Origin: Streptomyces spinosisporus | Lineage (GTDB): Bacteria; Actinomycetota; Actinomycetes; Streptomycetales; Streptomycetaceae | Direction of reading: 5' to 3' | Assembly: GCF_022698145.1 (NCBI RefSeq) | Contig: NZ_JALDAX010000009.1 | Location: 1-64,000 of the forward strand | DNA: 64,000 bases | Part shown: positions 61,660 through 64,000 of the stretch, piece after piece | Position numbering within the stretch: the stretch's first letter is position 1 | How the letters are laid out: each line of letters starts with the position of its first letter | Position numbers and translations under genes: made by a program | The notes under the pieces: generated by a model | Database searches by the model: none | Told to the model about the DNA's origin: nothing | Seen by the model: only the letters and a program-made list of their open reading frames with translations

Positions 61660-62868
61660 TCAGCCCCGCTCGGCCACCGCCGCAGGGTCGTCCAGTACCG
61701 CCCGCACCACCGAGTGAGCCGCCCCCAGCAGAGGCCCCTCGGGACCCAGCCGGGACACCGACACCGGACAGGCCGGACCCGCGGTGCGCCGGTCCAACTC
61801 GGCCTCCAGCGACGGCAGCAACCAGGGCGCGAGCCCGGCCAGGGCGCCGCCGAGGACGACACTCTCGGGGTCCAGCAGATTCACCGCTCCGGTCAGCGCG
61901 ATGCCGAGCGCCGTGCCCGCGTCGCGCAGCGCGCCCCGTACGTTCTCGTCGCCCTCGGCGGCCCGGTTCGCGAGCAGCCCGACGCGGTCCTCACCCAGCT
62001 CCAGACCAGCGGCGCGCAGCACCGCCTCCTCACCGGCGTACTGCTCCAGACAGCCGCGCCCGCCGCACGGGCACGCGGGCCCCTCCGGTTGCACCGGCAC
62101 ATGCCCCAACTCGCCCGCGAAACCGCGCGTACCGCGCAGCAGCCCGCCGGCCACCACGACCGCCGCACCGATGCCGATCTCCGCGGAGACGTGCAGGAAG
62201 TCCTCAGGGGTGCGCTCGCCGAGCCAGAGTTCGGCGAGCGCACCGAAGTTGGCCTCGTTGTCGACCGTCAGCGGAATGTCGGCGGGCAGCAGGGCGCCGA
62301 GGTCGGTGTCGTGCCAGTCGAGGTTCGGGGCGCGTACGACGGTGCGGGCGTCGCGGGCCACCAGGCCCGGCACCGCCACCGCGAGCCCCGCGGGCCACAG
62401 CCCCTCGCCCTCCGCCTCGGCGACGACCCGGTGTACGAGCGCGGTGAGTTCCTCGAGCACCGGCTCGGGGGCGCGACCGCGGTTCGTGGCGTGCCGCACG
62501 GCACGCGCGCGTACCTGTCCGCGCAGATCGACCGCGCAGACCGCGAGATGATCCACGCCGATCTCGGCGCCGATCCCGGCCGGACCGTGTCCGCTGACGG
62601 CGAGCGCCGAGCCGGGACGGCCCACACGGCCGGGCCGCTCGGGGCCCAGCTCGTCCAGCAGTCCCGTGCGGATCAGTTCGTCGACCAGGGTCGACACCGC
62701 GGCCCGCGTCAGCCCGATGCGCGAGGCGACGGCCGCACGGGAGAGCGGCCCCTCGGCGCTGACGGTGTGCATCACTCGGGCGAGATTGCGGCGGCGCATG
62801 CCCTGCTGGGTGTCGGGCAGCACCCGTCGGGGACCGGCCGGGTGGGCCTCGTGCAGCGGTGCGGTCAT
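61660..62868 (-). CDS. ROK-family transcriptional repressor (XylR-like)
   Basis: This 402-aa protein has an N-terminal winged helix (LSRAAVASRIGLTRAAVSTL), a ROK sugar-kinase-like domain, and the ROK zinc signature GPACPCGGRGCLEQYAGE with GELGHVPV before it. It lies 10 bp downstream of the xylulokinase gene on the same strand, so it probably represses xylose use in response to a sugar. Confidence 0.9.
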   Translation of the reverse strand: MTAPLHEAHPAGPRRVLPDTQQGMRRRNLARVMHTVSAEGPLSRAAVASRIGLTRAAVSTLVDELIRTGLLDELGPERPGRVGRPGSALAVSGHGPAGIGAEIGVDHLAVCAVDLRGQVRARAVRHATNRGRAPEPVLEELTALVHRVVAEAEGEGLWPAGLAVAVPGLVARDARTVVRAPNLDWHDTDLGALLPADIPLTVDNEANFGALAELWLGERTPEDFLHVSAEIGIGAAVVVAGGLLRGTRGFAGELGHVPVQPEGPACPCGGRGCLEQYAGEEAVLRAAGLELGEDRVGLLANRAAEGDENVRGALRDAGTALGIALTGAVNLLDPESVVLGGALAGLAPWLLPSLEAELDRRTAGPACPVSVSRLGPEGPLLGAAHSVVRAVLDDPAAVAERG

Positions 62869-62878
62869 GCCCCCGTCC

Positions 62879-64000
62879 TCAATGGCTGTCCGTGCTCCGC
62901 TCCAGCAGCGGGGCCGCGTCGGAGAGTACCCCGGCGATCCTCGCCAGCGTCTCCTCGTCCCGCTCCACCGCGTCCAGCACCGGGCCCGCGGCGGTGTTCC
63001 AGCGCCGGGCGACCGCGGCCGGGTCCTCGCCGGTCAGGAGGCCCGCCGCCTGCGCCGCGGCGCCGAGCGCGACCAGTTCCTTGGCCTCCGGTACCTGGAC
63101 CGGGCGCCCCGACAGGCGGCGTACCGTCTCCTGCCAGGCCGTGCCGCGAGCGCCGCCGCCGATCAGCAGCAGCGGGACCGAACGGTCCGCGTCCTCGTCG
63201 AGGACCAGGTCGAGCGCCCCGAGCAGCGAGTGCACAGCGCCGTCGTAGGCGGCCTGCAGGAGCTGGCCGCCGGTGGTGTCGTGGCGCAAGCCATGCAGCA
63301 GTCCGGAGGCGTCCGGGAGGTTGGGGGTGCGTTCCCCGTCCAGATACGGCAGCAGGGTCACGCCGCTGGTGGGCTCGACGGCCTCACGGTCCAGGTTCAG
63401 CAGCGCGGCGACGCGGTCGACGGCGAGCGTGCAGTTCAGTGTGCACGCCAGGGGCAGCCAGTCCCCGTGGGCGTCGGCGAAGCCCGCCACGGTGCCGGTC
63501 GGGTCGGCGGGGCGCCGTTTGGTGACGGCGTACACCGTGCCCGACGTGCCCAGGCTGAGCACCGGGGTGCCCGGGCGCAGCCCGAGGCCCATCGCCGCTG
63601 CGGCGTTGTCGCCCGTCCCCGGTGCGACCAGGGTGCCCTTGGAGAACGGCAGGCCGTGGATGTCGCGCACGGTGCCCGCCACCTCGCCCGGCCGGACCAC
63701 CCGCGGCAGCAGCGCGGGATCGAGGCCCACGTGCGCGAGGGTCTCCTCGTCGTACGCCTCCGTCCCGGAAGCCCACCAGCCGGTGCCCGAGGCGTCGCCG
63801 CGGTCGGTGGTGCCCTGCCCCGTGAGGCGCTCGGTGAGGTAGTCGTGGGGCAGGCGTACCGCCTTGGTCGCACGGATCGCCTCGGGTTCGTTCTCCGCGA
63901 GCCACGCCCACTTGGTGACCGTGAACGAGGGGCCGGGCACGCTTCCGGCGCGCTCGGCCCAGGCCTTCGGGCCGCCCAGTTCCTCGACCAGACGGCGGGC
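62879..64000 (-). CDS. xylB: Xylulokinase, C-terminal part
   Basis: The frame is open to the window edge, so the N-terminus with the first ATPase motif is missing. The 373 visible residues have the FGGY-family patterns RLPHDYLTERLTG, GRG-like GTGDNAAAAMGLGLRPGTPV, LSLGTSGTVYAVT, LLPYLDGERTPNLPDASG and LLIGGGARGTAWQE. It phosphorylates D-xylulose for the pentose phosphate pathway. It is followed by the ROK regulator gene in the same operon. Confidence 0.9.
   Translation of the reverse strand, partial: ARRLVEELGGPKAWAERAGSVPGPSFTVTKWAWLAENEPEAIRATKAVRLPHDYLTERLTGQGTTDRGDASGTGWWASGTEAYDEETLAHVGLDPALLPRVVRPGEVAGTVRDIHGLPFSKGTLVAPGTGDNAAAAMGLGLRPGTPVLSLGTSGTVYAVTKRRPADPTGTVAGFADAHGDWLPLACTLNCTLAVDRVAALLNLDREAVEPTSGVTLLPYLDGERTPNLPDASGLLHGLRHDTTGGQLLQAAYDGAVHSLLGALDLVLDEDADRSVPLLLIGGGARGTAWQETVRRLSGRPVQVPEAKELVALGAAAQAAGLLTGEDPAAVARRWNTAAGPVLDAVERDEETLARIAGVLSDAAPLLERSTDSH

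Overview
The window is a stretch of chromosome from a high-GC actinomycete, almost certainly Streptomyces. The evidence is strongly G/C-biased third codon positions, many GTG starts with GGAGG-type ribosome sites, a mycothiol-pathway dehydrogenase, SpoIIE-type phosphatases, an alpha-lytic-type secreted protease with a chitin-binding module, a Tat-exported amidase, and copies of two intergenic repeat families I know from Streptomyces genomes. No rRNA, tRNA, CRISPR, insertion sequence or phage genes were recognised.

Positions 1-4.8 kb and 12-30.4 kb together hold what looks like a complete choline/glycine betaine catabolic island. Uptake is by ProVWX. Choline is oxidised to betaine by BetA and BetB. 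Betaine is demethylated by a three-part Rieske system (ferredoxin, ferredoxin reductase, oxygenase). Dimethylglycine oxidase and a heterotetrameric-type sarcosine oxidase follow. GlyA (glycine to serine), a MetF-like reductase and PurU handle one-carbon units. A mycothiol-linked formaldehyde dehydrogenase and a metallo-hydrolase at the left edge fit removal of the formaldehyde made by the Rieske step. A palindrome, GTTGC-N7-GCAAC, lies at the promoters of most of these units and at the start codons of two IclR paralogues, which suggests one regulon. A second ferredoxin plus IclR pair (41.6-42.9 kb) is a reduced copy of the first locus. SoxD and SoxA are fused in frame, and the join looks like an intergenic repeat.

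Between the two halves (5-11.8 kb) lie nfeD-flotillin with a PucR regulator that appears to share a 19-bp box, an ArsB/NhaD-type permease with a structured leader, a CBS protein, a decayed SpoIIE phosphatase and a STAS protein.

From 30.5 to 34.4 kb is a tightly coupled five-gene operon that I cannot assign: a 62-aa peptide, an unknown protein, two paralogous helical proteins and a beta-lactamase-fold serine hydrolase. This is my best candidate for an undescribed system. Next come a streptogrisin-like protease, a small membrane protein and two head-to-head PAS/GAF/PP2C phosphatases.

The right part (43-64 kb) is mixed accessory and housekeeping content: a CsoR-family repressor, a PobA-like hydroxylase, a VOC protein, CGNR and GNAT proteins, a striking 611-aa secreted Lys-Pro/His repeat protein, a thioesterase, tryptophan 2,3-dioxygenase, a DEAD-box helicase whose ribosome site is buried in a hairpin, a metallophosphoesterase, an aldehyde dehydrogenase with its GAF regulator, an amidase next to a 21-bp minisatellite, a formamidase with an APC permease, a nitrobindin-like protein, and a ROK regulator with a truncated xylulokinase.
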